From Peptococcaceae bacterium BRH_c23 (lineage in GTDB: Bacteria > Bacillota_B > Desulfitobacteriia > Desulfitobacteriales > Desulfitobacteriaceae): 47,591 nucleotides of DNA. Location: NCBI GenBank assembly GCA_000961805.1, contig LADV01000019.1, positions 1 through 47,591 of the forward strand, written 5' to 3'. Within the stretch, counting starts at the first letter, position 1, and the number at the start of each line of letters is the position of its first letter. Both the position numbers and the translations under genes were made by a program. Positions 8,743 to 19,235 of the stretch are shown here, one piece after another. The notes beneath the pieces were generated by a model. That model was not told the DNA's origin. It searched no databases and saw nothing but the letters and a program-made list of their open reading frames with translations.

Positions 8743-9714
8743 TTAGGCTTCCTGAATATCATATTGGTAAAAGTCACTCAATGCTATTATAAAGGTTTTA
8801 TAATTCTCTCTGTCTGAGGTAGTCGGAAACAGCGTTTTGATACCATTTGCTTCCTTGCATGTGCCAAAATTGTCAAAGTCACCTCTAAGATGGATGATCA
8901 GTTCATCAAATGTGTATCTATAGACAGAAGGATATTTTGCGTAAACAGCATTTGGAATGTTCCAAAGCAAGGATTCCAACCCGAAAGATGACACATTTTT
9001 AGGACTTGAATATTCGTAATCAAGCATTAATTGTTTCATTTTCTTCATAATACGGACGTGCTTTTTAAAGCAATAGTTTGTAGCATTATTTTTAGCTCTA
9101 CCATTTTTAATATGTTGTTCAGGGTAATTGATAATATTTCCCCCACTGTCTGGCCTTATTTCTATACCACCCACATAATTATTGGCATCAAAGTGATAAT
9201 CTTCACGATAATCTCTAAATCGATAAGCTGGTACAACATCAGCATCCACCCGATAACTATTACCATGAACCTTAATAGATTTATCCTTGCGTTCAACACC
9301 CTCACCGTTGAATTTCCTCTTTAAGGCAGACTCAACTTCGTCTTTTAGTTTCTGCGCAGTGAACGTGCCATCAGTAAAATTATAACTCTTTTTTGTTACT
9401 TCAATTCTGTATTCCGGAATAAACGTTGACTCTAGAATAACAGCAACATCCACGTCACTCTGAGTACGGATATTCGTATTATTTGCATATGAGCCCTGTA
9501 CCAGCAAAACAATTTTCTTGCCCATGTCACCATGCAGGTCTAATGAGAATGCCCATGTGTCAGTTTCATAGGAACGAATTTCTTTGTTGTTATCGGTATA
9601 TCCCACCAATTTCATTGCGTCTCTAATCATACGAATTGCGTTTTTACAACGTTCTTCCTCAGTTGCACTAAGCGGCGTTGCGTATGTTATTAATTGTGAT
9701 TCTTTAAAATTCAA
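8743..9714 (-). CDS. CBASS cyclic oligonucleotide synthase (CD-NTase)
   Basis: A 323-residue nucleotidyltransferase of the cGAS/DncV-like family. The core reads LLVQGSYANNT, then SDVDVAVIL, giving the GS motif at residues 74-75 and catalytic Asp87 and Asp89. A third acidic residue follows in YRVDADVVPAYR at about 157-159. It should sense phage infection and make a cyclic nucleotide that activates the effector encoded 2 bp downstream. The start is reassigned to a TTG at 9714, which follows AGAGGAGGAATAGCG, an ideal ribosome site; the longer ATG frame to 9738 would run through that site. No Cap2/Cap3-type accessory genes are present, so this is a minimal two-gene CBASS. The clade cannot be assigned by eye. 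Confidence 0.85.
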   Translation of the reverse strand: MNFKESQLITYATPLSATEEERCKNAIRMIRDAMKLVGYTDNNKEIRSYETDTWAFSLDLHGDMGKKIVLLVQGSYANNTNIRTQSDVDVAVILESTFIPEYRIEVTKKSYNFTDGTFTAQKLKDEVESALKRKFNGEGVERKDKSIKVHGNSYRVDADVVPAYRFRDYREDYHFDANNYVGGIEIRPDSGGNIINYPEQHIKNGRAKNNATNYCFKKHVRIMKKMKQLMLDYEYSSPKNVSSFGLESLLWNIPNAVYAKYPSVYRYTFDELIIHLRGDFDNFGTCKEANGIKTLFPTTSDRENYKTFIIALSDFYQYDIQEA

Positions 9715-9911
9715 CGCTATTCCTCCTCTAACAATCATAATACGCTTGCAAAATTTCAGTTCCTAATATCTCTTAAAACGACTCAACTTTGTGCCTTATT
9801 TACTTTGTAATACCTTTGTGGTGTTGCGTTTGGGCATCAATTCAATTGAAAACAAGCTTCTATACAATGCCCCAACCGCCAAAGTGAAACAACACAGGTA
9901 TCCCGCCTGAA

Positions 9912-12900
9912 TCAAATAATATCAATTAATCGCACCTCATAAGCGATCCTCTCACCCGCCACCCTATAAACATAAACATGCTCCCTAATCAAACCATAAT
10001 CCTGCTCCATTAAATCTTGGCTAAGCTCCCCTTCATTCGACGTCAAGATAATATATCGACTAACACCTTCAGTATCTTCGCTGATAAAATCAACCAAGCC
10101 ATATGCATCCATCCTTTTCAGATTAAGCCTGCCTTGGTGGGTTTCATAATCTTTAACGATGCTTTCAAAATCATTGGGAATTAAACGGCTATAGGGTGAA
10201 TCTTCATAGGGTTGCACCTTAAATTGTGCTACCTTTTTCACAGAACGTAATTGTATGCTACGCTCCCTCTCGATTTCCTCTAATCGATCATGGCGACGCT
10301 CTTCTAGATCCTCAATCTGACTGATGGTCTGGTTGATCAGAGCACTATTTTTATGTGCGACATCTTCAGTCTGATATCTTTGCAGGCGCTCATAAAGGGT
10401 CGTCATTTGGGTATCAAATGAACGTCTTAAAAATTGACTTTTGCGATTCAGTAACTCTTCACGGCCTAGACGCAATGTGATTAACTGTAGACGTGCTTGT
10501 TTAATGACTTCTCCCTTAAAGGTTTCGTCTTCAGATATGCCGATCTCCGTCCCCTTGATCGTGTCACTAAACAGCCAATAGGGGGACAAGCGAATATAGG
10601 CACCATTAGCCCGCTTGGCCAGCAACAGCAAGCTGCGTTCTAATTCCCGTCCTTGCCCATTCACAAAACTAATTTCATTCAACTCAACAGTCATAGGTTC
10701 GTTCACTTTACACCTTATACTGCAAGTCGGCAGTGATATTCGTTGGACATCTTGCTCGGCATAAGCCAAGGCTAACTTATAGAGTGGATGATCATTGGCT
10801 AAAAGTAATAAATCTTCAGTCTCTTTATCTTCCTTGACCGTAAACCGGTACGTTCCTTCATCACTGAAATGGATCTTATGCTTTTTGCTAAAGTCTCGCA
10901 CAGATTTAGGAATACGATCTATACGAATGATAGACTTATCATTTGATAGATTCAATTTCAAACGTGTTGACTGTAATTGTTCTAAAGCAAACTGTCCGTA
11001 GACACGCGCAGGTATGCTTTCCAGGGATAATTCATTATAGGAACGCCTCACTCCTGGGAGATCAAAGCTTTGATCATCGAGCCGCTCTTCTCGAGCTTGT
11101 TCCAGGAGCCGGCGATGTTCTTCTGATAAACGTTTTTCCATCTGAGCGATCAGATCATCAAGATTTTCTCTTCCAGAAATAGCTTTTTCCATGAGGCTTG
11201 CCAGATCAATCTCCTCTTCTTCCAGAACTTCTCCAATGAAATCGTAGACAAGCTCCTGGCCTAGATCAACGCGCATTTGCTCAAGCTTCTCTAATAGACG
11301 TTTCATGACTTCCCCTTCGCGAGTGTTCACTGCCACAAGGTTAAAGACAAAGACTTCGTTCCTTTGCCCAATTCTATGAATACGCCCCATACGCTGCTCG
11401 AGTCTGTTCGGATTCCATGGAACATCGTAATTAATCAACTGATTACAAAATTGAAGGTTGATTGATTCTCCACCAGCATCGGTTGCCAACATAATCTGGA
11501 CGTCACCCCGGAACTTTTCAATTTCTTCCCGACGTCGATCCATTGAGAAATCCCCTACAATTTTTGCCACCGATGGTACCCGATCAAGTAAGCGCCGTTC
11601 TAAATAATTCAGGGTATCTTTGGCCTCCGAAAAAAGAAGAATTTTTTCTCCTTTGGCTAAAAGGCCCTCTGGTCCAAACAAGGTAGATTCTAACTCTTGA
11701 TATTTTCGCTCCACATCACTCAAGCGAACTCCATTGGCCTTTCTAATTAAATCCGTCAATTCATTGATTTCTAGCTGCAATTCATAGAGGTCAATCGCAT
11801 CCGTTTCGCCCTCCGCAACGCCCTCTAGTTCATCTTGTTCTTCAACTGTGGCCTCTTCATACTCCTCAATGGAGAAAACACGGACTTGTTTCAGCTCGTT
11901 TTTCAGGACATCTTCAAGCCGTTCTTTACGCCGTACCAACGATAAATAAATCGCCTCAATAGACGAGCTCAGCCTTCGTTGCAAGAGCATCATAGCAAAT
12001 GCCGTACTGTGATTATTATTCTTTTTGGCCCGGTTAAAATGCTCACTGACATAGGACGTGACATCGTTATATAACTCTAATTCATCAATGGACAAATTAA
12101 AGGCTAAGGTTTGAGTGGTCCGCTTAGGAAATAAGGGCGTACCATCAAAGGTGACCATAGACTCTTTCAAGCGACGAATGATAAAGGGATTGGTTTTCTC
12201 ATACAAAGAGTCGCTGGTATTGAGGTTCGAAAACAGATCATGGTCTATGAGGTTCATTAAGTGGCGAAAGTTCTCTTTATCTCCCTTATGCGGGGTAGCC
12301 GTTAATAACAAACAGTGTTCTGCATTTCGCAAGAGCACTTCCCCAAGTTGATACATCTTAGTTCTTTGAATTTTTCGCTGCTTTACCCCATGAGTGTAGG
12401 CCGCCATTTTATGCGCTTCATCCACAATGATCAGATCGAATTTAGAACGGATCAAATAGTTTTTGACATCCTCACGCATTGCCCAGTAAAGTGAGGCCAG
12501 GCAATTGTCGTGTTGATCAAATGGATTGAGATTACCAGATTCACGTAGCGTAGTGCGAGAAATGATCTTAAACTCTTCACCAAACTTCTCACTTAACTCT
12601 TCTTGCCATTGAGGGAGCACCAGGGGGGGTACAAGAATCAGGATTCTCTCGACACTTTGTCTAGCCAATAATTCTCGAATAAGCATTCCCGCCATAATTG
12701 TTTTTCCTGCACCTGGGTCATCCGCCAGCAAAAAACGCACCTGTGGGGTTTGCAACATTCGGCTGTAAACAGCTTCAATTTGATGGGGTAAAGGTATAAT
12801 CTGTTGGTTTCCTCGCATCCTTGACTTAGAATATCGTTCATCTAGCTTGAGAACATGGTACCGTAAGTAATGACTGATTTGATCGAGGGTAGCAACAGGA

Positions 12901-13088
12901 TTAAGGTTTTCTTGTAATAATTCTAACGACTCAAGCTGTTCTAACTCCAGATAGCTTTCATAATACTCTCTCGTCTGGCGACCAATAGCCTCTACTAAGA
13001 AGAGGATCTTATCGATGGGTTCACATTTCTTTATTTCTACTGTTTCCGCCCAATAGGGACCTTGGATGATATCACCAACTTTAATCAA
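9912..13088 (-). CDS. brxHII: SNF2-family helicase of the BREX locus
   Basis: A 1058-residue SNF2/RapA-type (COG0553) ATPase. Walker A DPGAGKT is at about 124-130, DEAH at about 224-227, and LLLTATPHKG follows as motif III. The C-terminal helicase lobe at about 535-580 has ATDAGGESINLQ and EQRMGRIHRIGQ. The last third is helical and charged (about 900-970), probably a coiled arm. It is the last gene of the BREX operon, 90 bp after pglZ, where canonical type 1 loci carry brxL. An SNF2 helicase called BrxHII occurs in other BREX types, so I use that name; DISARM DrmD is the alternative relative. The TTG start at 13088 is preceded by GGGGG at good spacing. Confidence 0.8.
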   Translation of the reverse strand: MIKVGDIIQGPYWAETVEIKKCEPIDKILFLVEAIGRQTREYYESYLELEQLESLELLQENLNPVATLDQISHYLRYHVLKLDERYSKSRMRGNQQIIPLPHQIEAVYSRMLQTPQVRFLLADDPGAGKTIMAGMLIRELLARQSVERILILVPPLVLPQWQEELSEKFGEEFKIISRTTLRESGNLNPFDQHDNCLASLYWAMREDVKNYLIRSKFDLIIVDEAHKMAAYTHGVKQRKIQRTKMYQLGEVLLRNAEHCLLLTATPHKGDKENFRHLMNLIDHDLFSNLNTSDSLYEKTNPFIIRRLKESMVTFDGTPLFPKRTTQTLAFNLSIDELELYNDVTSYVSEHFNRAKKNNNHSTAFAMMLLQRRLSSSIEAIYLSLVRRKERLEDVLKNELKQVRVFSIEEYEEATVEEQDELEGVAEGETDAIDLYELQLEINELTDLIRKANGVRLSDVERKYQELESTLFGPEGLLAKGEKILLFSEAKDTLNYLERRLLDRVPSVAKIVGDFSMDRRREEIEKFRGDVQIMLATDAGGESINLQFCNQLINYDVPWNPNRLEQRMGRIHRIGQRNEVFVFNLVAVNTREGEVMKRLLEKLEQMRVDLGQELVYDFIGEVLEEEEIDLASLMEKAISGRENLDDLIAQMEKRLSEEHRRLLEQAREERLDDQSFDLPGVRRSYNELSLESIPARVYGQFALEQLQSTRLKLNLSNDKSIIRIDRIPKSVRDFSKKHKIHFSDEGTYRFTVKEDKETEDLLLLANDHPLYKLALAYAEQDVQRISLPTCSIRCKVNEPMTVELNEISFVNGQGRELERSLLLLAKRANGAYIRLSPYWLFSDTIKGTEIGISEDETFKGEVIKQARLQLITLRLGREELLNRKSQFLRRSFDTQMTTLYERLQRYQTEDVAHKNSALINQTISQIEDLEERRHDRLEEIERERSIQLRSVKKVAQFKVQPYEDSPYSRLIPNDFESIVKDYETHQGRLNLKRMDAYGLVDFISEDTEGVSRYIILTSNEGELSQDLMEQDYGLIREHVYVYRVAGERIAYEVRLIDII

Positions 13089-13178
13089 CAGTTGTACCCC
13101 CTACCCCGTCGAAAATCAGATCTTGCACGTTGGATGATCTTTATTTGCCTTTGCCAAATTATTTTTATATGTTACTTC

Positions 13179-15701
13179 TTAATAAAGCGCCTGGTACATT
13201 CTGAGTGTGAACACTTCATCACGATAAAGCTCGACCTTACCCGCTCGAATCGTCTCAATCCTTAACGTGCATGTTTCTCCTAGCGCATAATGACCTTCTG
13301 CCAAGGTGAATAAAACTGAGACATTCCGCTCCATCGCCTCGCCCGTTAAGTCAAACGTATAGATCACTTCATTAGAAGTTCTCTCGCCATTCTTATAAAA
13401 AGCCATCTTAACTTGTCGTAGCAATACATCGTTGGATATCCTTTTCTCTTGGTAGAAAGTTACCTGTTGTCGATAGTTCGTAATGATCTTATCTGGAGTT
13501 GCCACATTGATGTCGACCAGCTCGGCATCGGCAGTGCGGCGATAATCAATCAATGGAATAACCATTTCTTGGGGCATGGCTCCACCGTGAATGAATTGCA
13601 ACCCCCCTGCTCCGATAAAACGGTTTAACCCTTTAGTGATCACTGCCTCACAATTAAGGATGACTGCTTCTTCTGGTAGGCGAATAGCCCCTTCCGGAAC
13701 AGTTAAGCCCTTTCCTAAAGCGAAGCGTCGATTCTTATCATAGATTTCACCGGTGACCGCCTTGACCTTAGCGTCCGCTTCCACTTTATTATATTGAAAT
13801 AAAAAGCCGTGGTCAGCGGTAATAAAGATCCGCTTAGCCTGAAGACGAGAGAGCTTGTCCACCGCATCCTTTAAGGCCGCAATCGTTCGTTCGACCGCTT
13901 CATACGTCTCACGCTCGGTTTTTGCTGTATCCCCCGTCGCATCAATTACATCATGATATAAATAAACCAAACGTTTGCGCTTGAACTTCTCATCAGCCTC
14001 ACTAGGCGACCAATCCATGAAATCCCCTAGACGATAACAAACGGCTTCAGGACAATACGCTTGTAAAATAGCTTCTCGGTTGATTATCCCACGGGTTGAT
14101 TTTTCATCGACATAGACTGTTCCACCTTCATCAATACGCATTTCACGGTGGGGCAACAGACACGCCATTCCCAGTTGGGTATAACTCGGCAAACTAACCT
14201 TCATGGGTTGAATTGATGCCTCTCCATTGATGCGTTGATTGAGCTGATCTGTTAGATCACGCCCCACCTCATAGCGAAAGGCATCGGAAATGATCACGAA
14301 AATCTTTGTCTGTTCCTTGTTTATAACTGGGCGAATCTTATCAGTAAAGAACTGTTCCTGCTTCAACATCTTACCCTTGGACTCGACCGTTCCTTCACAT
14401 AACCAAGCATTAGTTTCTTCTGCCATACGCACAAGATACACATTTTCATACCAATTGGTCAGTTGTTCGATTAAAGGGTATAGCAACTCCTTTTGTTCTA
14501 TATGTAAATAATTTTGCATTAAGTGACGATAAATTTGGTCAATTTTATACCATTCATCTGCGTAAAGACTTAAGAAACTATCCCATGACGAAGAATTAGA
14601 AGCAAACTTCTTGACCAGCATTTTTAGTTCAGTAAGTTTAATCACATGACTCAACACATCATAGTAACCGGCTAGTTTCTCCTTTTTCCCCCAATGGGTC
14701 TGTCTGTGAGCATTAATTCGCTCGCTCCAGGCACGAAGATCAGCCGTTTGATGCCTAATCTGATCGATCATTTGCTCGATTAGTAGCCCCTCTGTCGAAG
14801 GGAATGTCGAAGTACGATCATAGGCCTCTAGTGGTTTTGCAATGAGCTGCTCGGGTATCCTGTACTTAGATTCAAACTCTTTAATATATCCCTCTAATTT
14901 CTCTACCTTCGGCTTTTCTTCCCGAAACCAGTCCTCAATAAAGAGAGCACAGGTATTTGGCAAGGTCGAATCTAAGCTCTGTATCAAAGGGGGATCAATA
15001 AGTGCAGCACTAGCAAAATGTTGATAAATCGTAATTTCCATTAAGTTTAATAAAGGATTACCGACCTCATCGATCGCGATTCCAAAGTGGGGTAGAATTA
15101 ACTTCCACATGCGATCGAGGGAGAAGAACTTAGCCACCTTTTTTAAGCCCTCATTGTTAGTTGAATCTAGTCCTAAGTATAAGAGCTGCTGGGTAATATC
15201 GGGTATGGTCAGCGAGGGGGAACCGATAAGGACAGCAATCATCGCGCTTTCAACCATCTTCTGATCTGCTTTTGCAGGTAAAATACGCTTTAACTTCTGC
15301 TTGCGCTCTTTACCTTTAAAGAACGCAGCAAAGTCCTCCACCATAGGGCGGATGACATGATCCTCTACCTGCAGTTCCTCGACGACCATAGCAATCTCGT
15401 CCGACTTAAACTCCGCTCCATAAAGCAGTATATCCAGTAAGTAATTCTTATCATCCCTTGGACGAGGAAAGGAGGCATAGAGAATAAAGGAGGTATGGGG
15501 ATGTTTAATTTCTATGTCATATTTGAGACGAAAGAAGTTATTTTGTGTTATGCGTCGTACTTCCATTGCTTCTGCCACAAACTCTAGTTCCAACTCAGCA
15601 AAGTCCATCTGTTCACTGGCGTCATACCAGAAAAGAATGGCGCGTGGTTTAGCATCGTTCTCTTGAGTAATTTTCTCGCGCAGTGACTGTATCAAATCCA
15701 T
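13179..15701 (-). CDS. pglZ: BREX phosphatase-fold protein PglZ
   Basis: An 840-residue protein of the usual length for type A PglZ of type 1 BREX. The alkaline-phosphatase-like core shows metal-site motifs: IFVIISDAFRYEVGRDL at about 460-476 and IFITADHGFLFQ at about 625-640. The N-terminal half is a helical scaffold. PglZ is required for BREX methylation and phage exclusion and interacts with the other core proteins; its substrate is unsettled. It lies 43 bp after pglX in the same operon. The start at 15701 (MDLIQSLREKI) fits the family. The reading frame is intact. Confidence 0.92.
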   Translation of the reverse strand: MDLIQSLREKITQENDAKPRAILFWYDASEQMDFAELELEFVAEAMEVRRITQNNFFRLKYDIEIKHPHTSFILYASFPRPRDDKNYLLDILLYGAEFKSDEIAMVVEELQVEDHVIRPMVEDFAAFFKGKERKQKLKRILPAKADQKMVESAMIAVLIGSPSLTIPDITQQLLYLGLDSTNNEGLKKVAKFFSLDRMWKLILPHFGIAIDEVGNPLLNLMEITIYQHFASAALIDPPLIQSLDSTLPNTCALFIEDWFREEKPKVEKLEGYIKEFESKYRIPEQLIAKPLEAYDRTSTFPSTEGLLIEQMIDQIRHQTADLRAWSERINAHRQTHWGKKEKLAGYYDVLSHVIKLTELKMLVKKFASNSSSWDSFLSLYADEWYKIDQIYRHLMQNYLHIEQKELLYPLIEQLTNWYENVYLVRMAEETNAWLCEGTVESKGKMLKQEQFFTDKIRPVINKEQTKIFVIISDAFRYEVGRDLTDQLNQRINGEASIQPMKVSLPSYTQLGMACLLPHREMRIDEGGTVYVDEKSTRGIINREAILQAYCPEAVCYRLGDFMDWSPSEADEKFKRKRLVYLYHDVIDATGDTAKTERETYEAVERTIAALKDAVDKLSRLQAKRIFITADHGFLFQYNKVEADAKVKAVTGEIYDKNRRFALGKGLTVPEGAIRLPEEAVILNCEAVITKGLNRFIGAGGLQFIHGGAMPQEMVIPLIDYRRTADAELVDINVATPDKIITNYRQQVTFYQEKRISNDVLLRQVKMAFYKNGERTSNEVIYTFDLTGEAMERNVSVLFTLAEGHYALGETCTLRIETIRAGKVELYRDEVFTLRMYQALY

Positions 15702-15744
15702 CTCTTACTCAGCCCTTTCCCGAATTCGACCGCTGTTCCAACCC

Positions 15745-18700
15745 CTATATCTTAGCAAGGACCTTCTGTAGTTTCGCGTAGTTTACTTTCACGCCGTCAT
15801 CTAAGTCTAGGGCAATTTGAGCATTGGCATATACTGCTAAGACTTTATCAAAATCGATTAACTCTTCAATCCGCCTACGGAAGAGTTCTTTCTTTTTCTC
15901 AAAGGCCCGCTTTTCCACAGCGCTCAAGGATGGGTTAACCAAACGCATTTCCAAAGTATCGATCTCGTTGCTATACTTGGCTTGGATTTCTTGCAATTGT
16001 TCGAAACGAATTGTAGCTAAGGTATCTGGTTGATAGCGATGTAGGTAGATGAGCGTACGTAACCCTTTGGCACTGCCTGAATCAACGAGCCAGTAGATGG
16101 GACGCTTCTGATAAATTTGACAATGGTCTTTGAAGAACTCGTCCAGGAAATAACGTCTGATTCTCTCCTCAGTCGATTCATTATTCCTCTGGGTGAGTGA
16201 TTCAGCAATCCAAGCAAGATTTTCTTCGACGGTATCTTCACTAAAAGTGACAGATAGAAATGTTTTTAGATGAGAGATGATATCATTTTCAAAATAGGCG
16301 TCATCTGTTAAAAGAATTAAGCCATTCCTGTTAGGAGTGAATTTGTGATAGTTTGATGCATCAAAATCACCACCAGCATATGCAAGCCCCTCAAGATCGA
16401 GCGAGTATCTACCCATGACGCAGCCGATGAAGTACGATAAGAATGATTTGCTATCACGCAGGCGATCAGCTTTACGTACGGTTACTTCTTCATCTGGGAC
16501 TTCGGGCGTCATCTCATCTTGGAGTCCGTATTGTTCAATAAAAATACGATTTAGGGATTCTTCGTTGGATTTAAGCTGGGTGAACCTGTTATCTGCTTCG
16601 TTAATCCATCTTGAATAAGTATCCGAGAGTTTAGGAATTTCCTCTTCATGACACAACCATGGATGCCTAATAAAATCCCATGATATTTCAGAGGAATTCC
16701 AATCTAACCGTGAAATTGAAATATTCTCGTTTACCTTTGATCGTATTTCGATTTTAGAGTGAGGTATTATTACAGGGAGATTCTTAATGTTACCAACTTG
16801 GGAATGCATGGTAGGATTCAAGATCTTTAGCATTTCTACAGAAATATGACAACACATAAACCCCAGTAATAATTCGTATTCATCATTACTAGGAAACGCC
16901 ATCGAACCCGAGTTATCGAATAAGAATCCTTTAGGGAGAAATCTAACACCAAAATAACTTGAACTAACATCAGACCAAGTAATTCCTTGGCGAAAGAAGT
17001 AGCTTTTGTTTCTAATAATGGAGCGATTGAAGTTTTTAATCCATTGTCCGTCATTTTCCCAGTTAACAACATATTCCTGATTTCCGTACCACTTTCTAAA
17101 TGTACCACCTTTATTATATGGGAACCACTTTCTTTTACTAATTAATGCCTCCTTATAATCCTCAGAGTCAAACCCTATTTTTTGCATATTTACTTCGAAC
17201 CAAAATCTTAAAAACTGATCATTATCACCAGTTTCCATCCCTTTCCTTGCCTCTGCTAGTTCATCTAATGTCAAAAATTCCTTGAATATTTTCCGAACCT
17301 GATCTGAACTCCAATAAGCAATTGGCGATCCAGGTATATCTAAGAATCTTTCCGAGCTTACTATTGCATATCGATTTTTCTTTACTGGAAAAACGCTAGG
17401 AATTCCCTCAACTAAATCCTCCAATTCTACATAATTAAATACGCCAACTTGTTTTTTAATACTCCTTAGTATTGTAGCGCATGTTCCAAATGCAATTCCC
17501 ATAACGTTATTCCCCATATGTGTCATATTCAAAATCGAAAATTCTTGCAGCAGATGCTTTCGATAATCTTCATATGAAGATAAGAACATCCAAGATTGCA
17601 TCGTGACAGAAACATGGAAGCCAAAAGGTTTAACAAACGATTCCATACGTTCCATAAATACAGCGAATAAATCTGCTTTACTATTTTTGTAGTTTTCTCT
17701 CAGATGCTCTGACAGCTTTGAATTCATTCCTTTATTGCCCATATAAGGGGGGTTGGTAATGACAATTTCATATCGGTCAGCAAGGGTCATAGCCTGCGAT
17801 AATAGTTGTTCAAGTCTCGACAATAGATTTCTCTCGTTATTCACAAATAAGTTCTCGTTAAGCTGAGCCTTTAACCGTTCTACTTTAGTTAAATACTTGT
17901 TAAAATCGATCTGAATAGGCTTTAAAATACTGCCATAATTCTTAGCATCAATAAATGTTCGCAAAAGCAATTCTAATTGCATTACTTCATCTTCATTTTC
18001 CGCAATAAGCGGAACTACTCCCTCATCTAATAAACCATTCGACTCTTGAATCGAAATTATATTGATCTGAGGGGGATTGCGGAAAATGCGTCTTGATTTC
18101 GCTCTCGCTTTCATGAAGAGCGCAAAGGATGCTAGTTGGGCTGCACGGTCATCAATATCAATTCCAAATAAGTTCTTTTCTAAAATAAGAGTTGGAATAT
18201 CACTCACGACATAGCCCCGCTCTTCATATATGGAATAGAGCAAATCAAAGGCATAGACCAGAATATGCCCTGACCCACAGGCAGGGTCTAGCAAACGGAT
18301 GTTTTCCGGCGATAGTTTAGGGTTCTTTAGCTCTTCTAGTTGTTTCTTCACTTCTTCTGATTGTTCGGCTGATTCCACATAATATCTCATTTCAGGCTTT
18401 ATTGATGATTCGGGATGGGCTTCTAACCACAGGGTCCCCAAAGAATTCTCGACCATGTAGCGTACAATCCAGTTGGGTGTAAAAAGTTGAGTGGCTGCAG
18501 GGATGTCCTCTTTGATAATTTTAATATTTTTCTTTAATTTTGCGGAAACTTCATCCTTTTTTTCAGAGATATAATACTGATACAACCAGCCAATCACTTC
18601 GACTTCCTGAAAGCTAGCAGTAAGTTCTTCATCCTTCACAAGCTCATTGATTACTGATTCACTGTCTAACAAGAAATCAGGCAATAGCAATTCTGTATAA

Positions 18701-19209
18701 TCATCGATCCTCTCAAACATAAACGGCAAGATCGGTTGCAAGGCATTACACTGGGCAATAAAAAGCTTGCGATAGGCATCTTCATGATTGCCCGCTTCAA
18801 GTAATTTACGGATAGTAGTTTTATCGACCTCAAGCTCCATACTGGCATAGTTGAGCACGATATCAGGCTCCACTTTCCCCGTACTACTGGAAAGCACGTT
18901 CACCCGCTCGGGGAGATACTCATGAATCTCCATATAGCGGATAGCGATAATACGATTGAACCAAATATAGGCCGCTTCTTCAAGCAACTGTTGATATCCT
19001 TTATCCTTATATGCACCCTGCAGTGATTCAAAGGTTCCTTCCATCGAAAGGGGATAAGCAAGCTTATTGACCATAAGCTTCTCGCCTTGGCGCTCTACTT
19101 TAGTATTAGTGTTGGCATCAATGCCGAAGAGCTGCGCTCGTAAGGACACTTTATGAATTAACTCTTGGCGTGCTGATACGGCAAATGATTTGAGTGCTGC
19201 TTTATTCAT
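15745..19209 (-). CDS. pglX: BREX adenine-specific DNA methyltransferase PglX
   Basis: A 1154-residue gamma-type N6-adenine methylase. Motif I is LLDPACGSGHILVYAF at about 303-318 and motif IV is ITNPPYMGNKG at about 487-497; both are intact. In BREX it methylates one strand of a non-palindromic site on host DNA, and unmodified phage DNA is blocked. The region at about 560-830 should hold the target recognition domain, and its DNA (about 16,650-17,500) looks AT-richer than the flanks. Family length is about 1150-1250 residues, so it is complete. GGGAGGAATCTAAGA before the ATG supports the start, and the gene is 26 bp after brxC. Confidence 0.93.
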   Translation of the reverse strand: MNKAALKSFAVSARQELIHKVSLRAQLFGIDANTNTKVERQGEKLMVNKLAYPLSMEGTFESLQGAYKDKGYQQLLEEAAYIWFNRIIAIRYMEIHEYLPERVNVLSSSTGKVEPDIVLNYASMELEVDKTTIRKLLEAGNHEDAYRKLFIAQCNALQPILPFMFERIDDYTELLLPDFLLDSESVINELVKDEELTASFQEVEVIGWLYQYYISEKKDEVSAKLKKNIKIIKEDIPAATQLFTPNWIVRYMVENSLGTLWLEAHPESSIKPEMRYYVESAEQSEEVKKQLEELKNPKLSPENIRLLDPACGSGHILVYAFDLLYSIYEERGYVVSDIPTLILEKNLFGIDIDDRAAQLASFALFMKARAKSRRIFRNPPQINIISIQESNGLLDEGVVPLIAENEDEVMQLELLLRTFIDAKNYGSILKPIQIDFNKYLTKVERLKAQLNENLFVNNERNLLSRLEQLLSQAMTLADRYEIVITNPPYMGNKGMNSKLSEHLRENYKNSKADLFAVFMERMESFVKPFGFHVSVTMQSWMFLSSYEDYRKHLLQEFSILNMTHMGNNVMGIAFGTCATILRSIKKQVGVFNYVELEDLVEGIPSVFPVKKNRYAIVSSERFLDIPGSPIAYWSSDQVRKIFKEFLTLDELAEARKGMETGDNDQFLRFWFEVNMQKIGFDSEDYKEALISKRKWFPYNKGGTFRKWYGNQEYVVNWENDGQWIKNFNRSIIRNKSYFFRQGITWSDVSSSYFGVRFLPKGFLFDNSGSMAFPSNDEYELLLGFMCCHISVEMLKILNPTMHSQVGNIKNLPVIIPHSKIEIRSKVNENISISRLDWNSSEISWDFIRHPWLCHEEEIPKLSDTYSRWINEADNRFTQLKSNEESLNRIFIEQYGLQDEMTPEVPDEEVTVRKADRLRDSKSFLSYFIGCVMGRYSLDLEGLAYAGGDFDASNYHKFTPNRNGLILLTDDAYFENDIISHLKTFLSVTFSEDTVEENLAWIAESLTQRNNESTEERIRRYFLDEFFKDHCQIYQKRPIYWLVDSGSAKGLRTLIYLHRYQPDTLATIRFEQLQEIQAKYSNEIDTLEMRLVNPSLSAVEKRAFEKKKELFRRRIEELIDFDKVLAVYANAQIALDLDDGVKVNYAKLQKVLAKI

Positions 19210-19235
19210 TCTTAGATTCCTCCCAAGCGCCTTGC

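Noticed and set aside
9912..13088. DISARM helicase DrmD
   Set aside because: The fold is similar, but drmA, drmB and drmC are absent and the gene closes a BREX operon.
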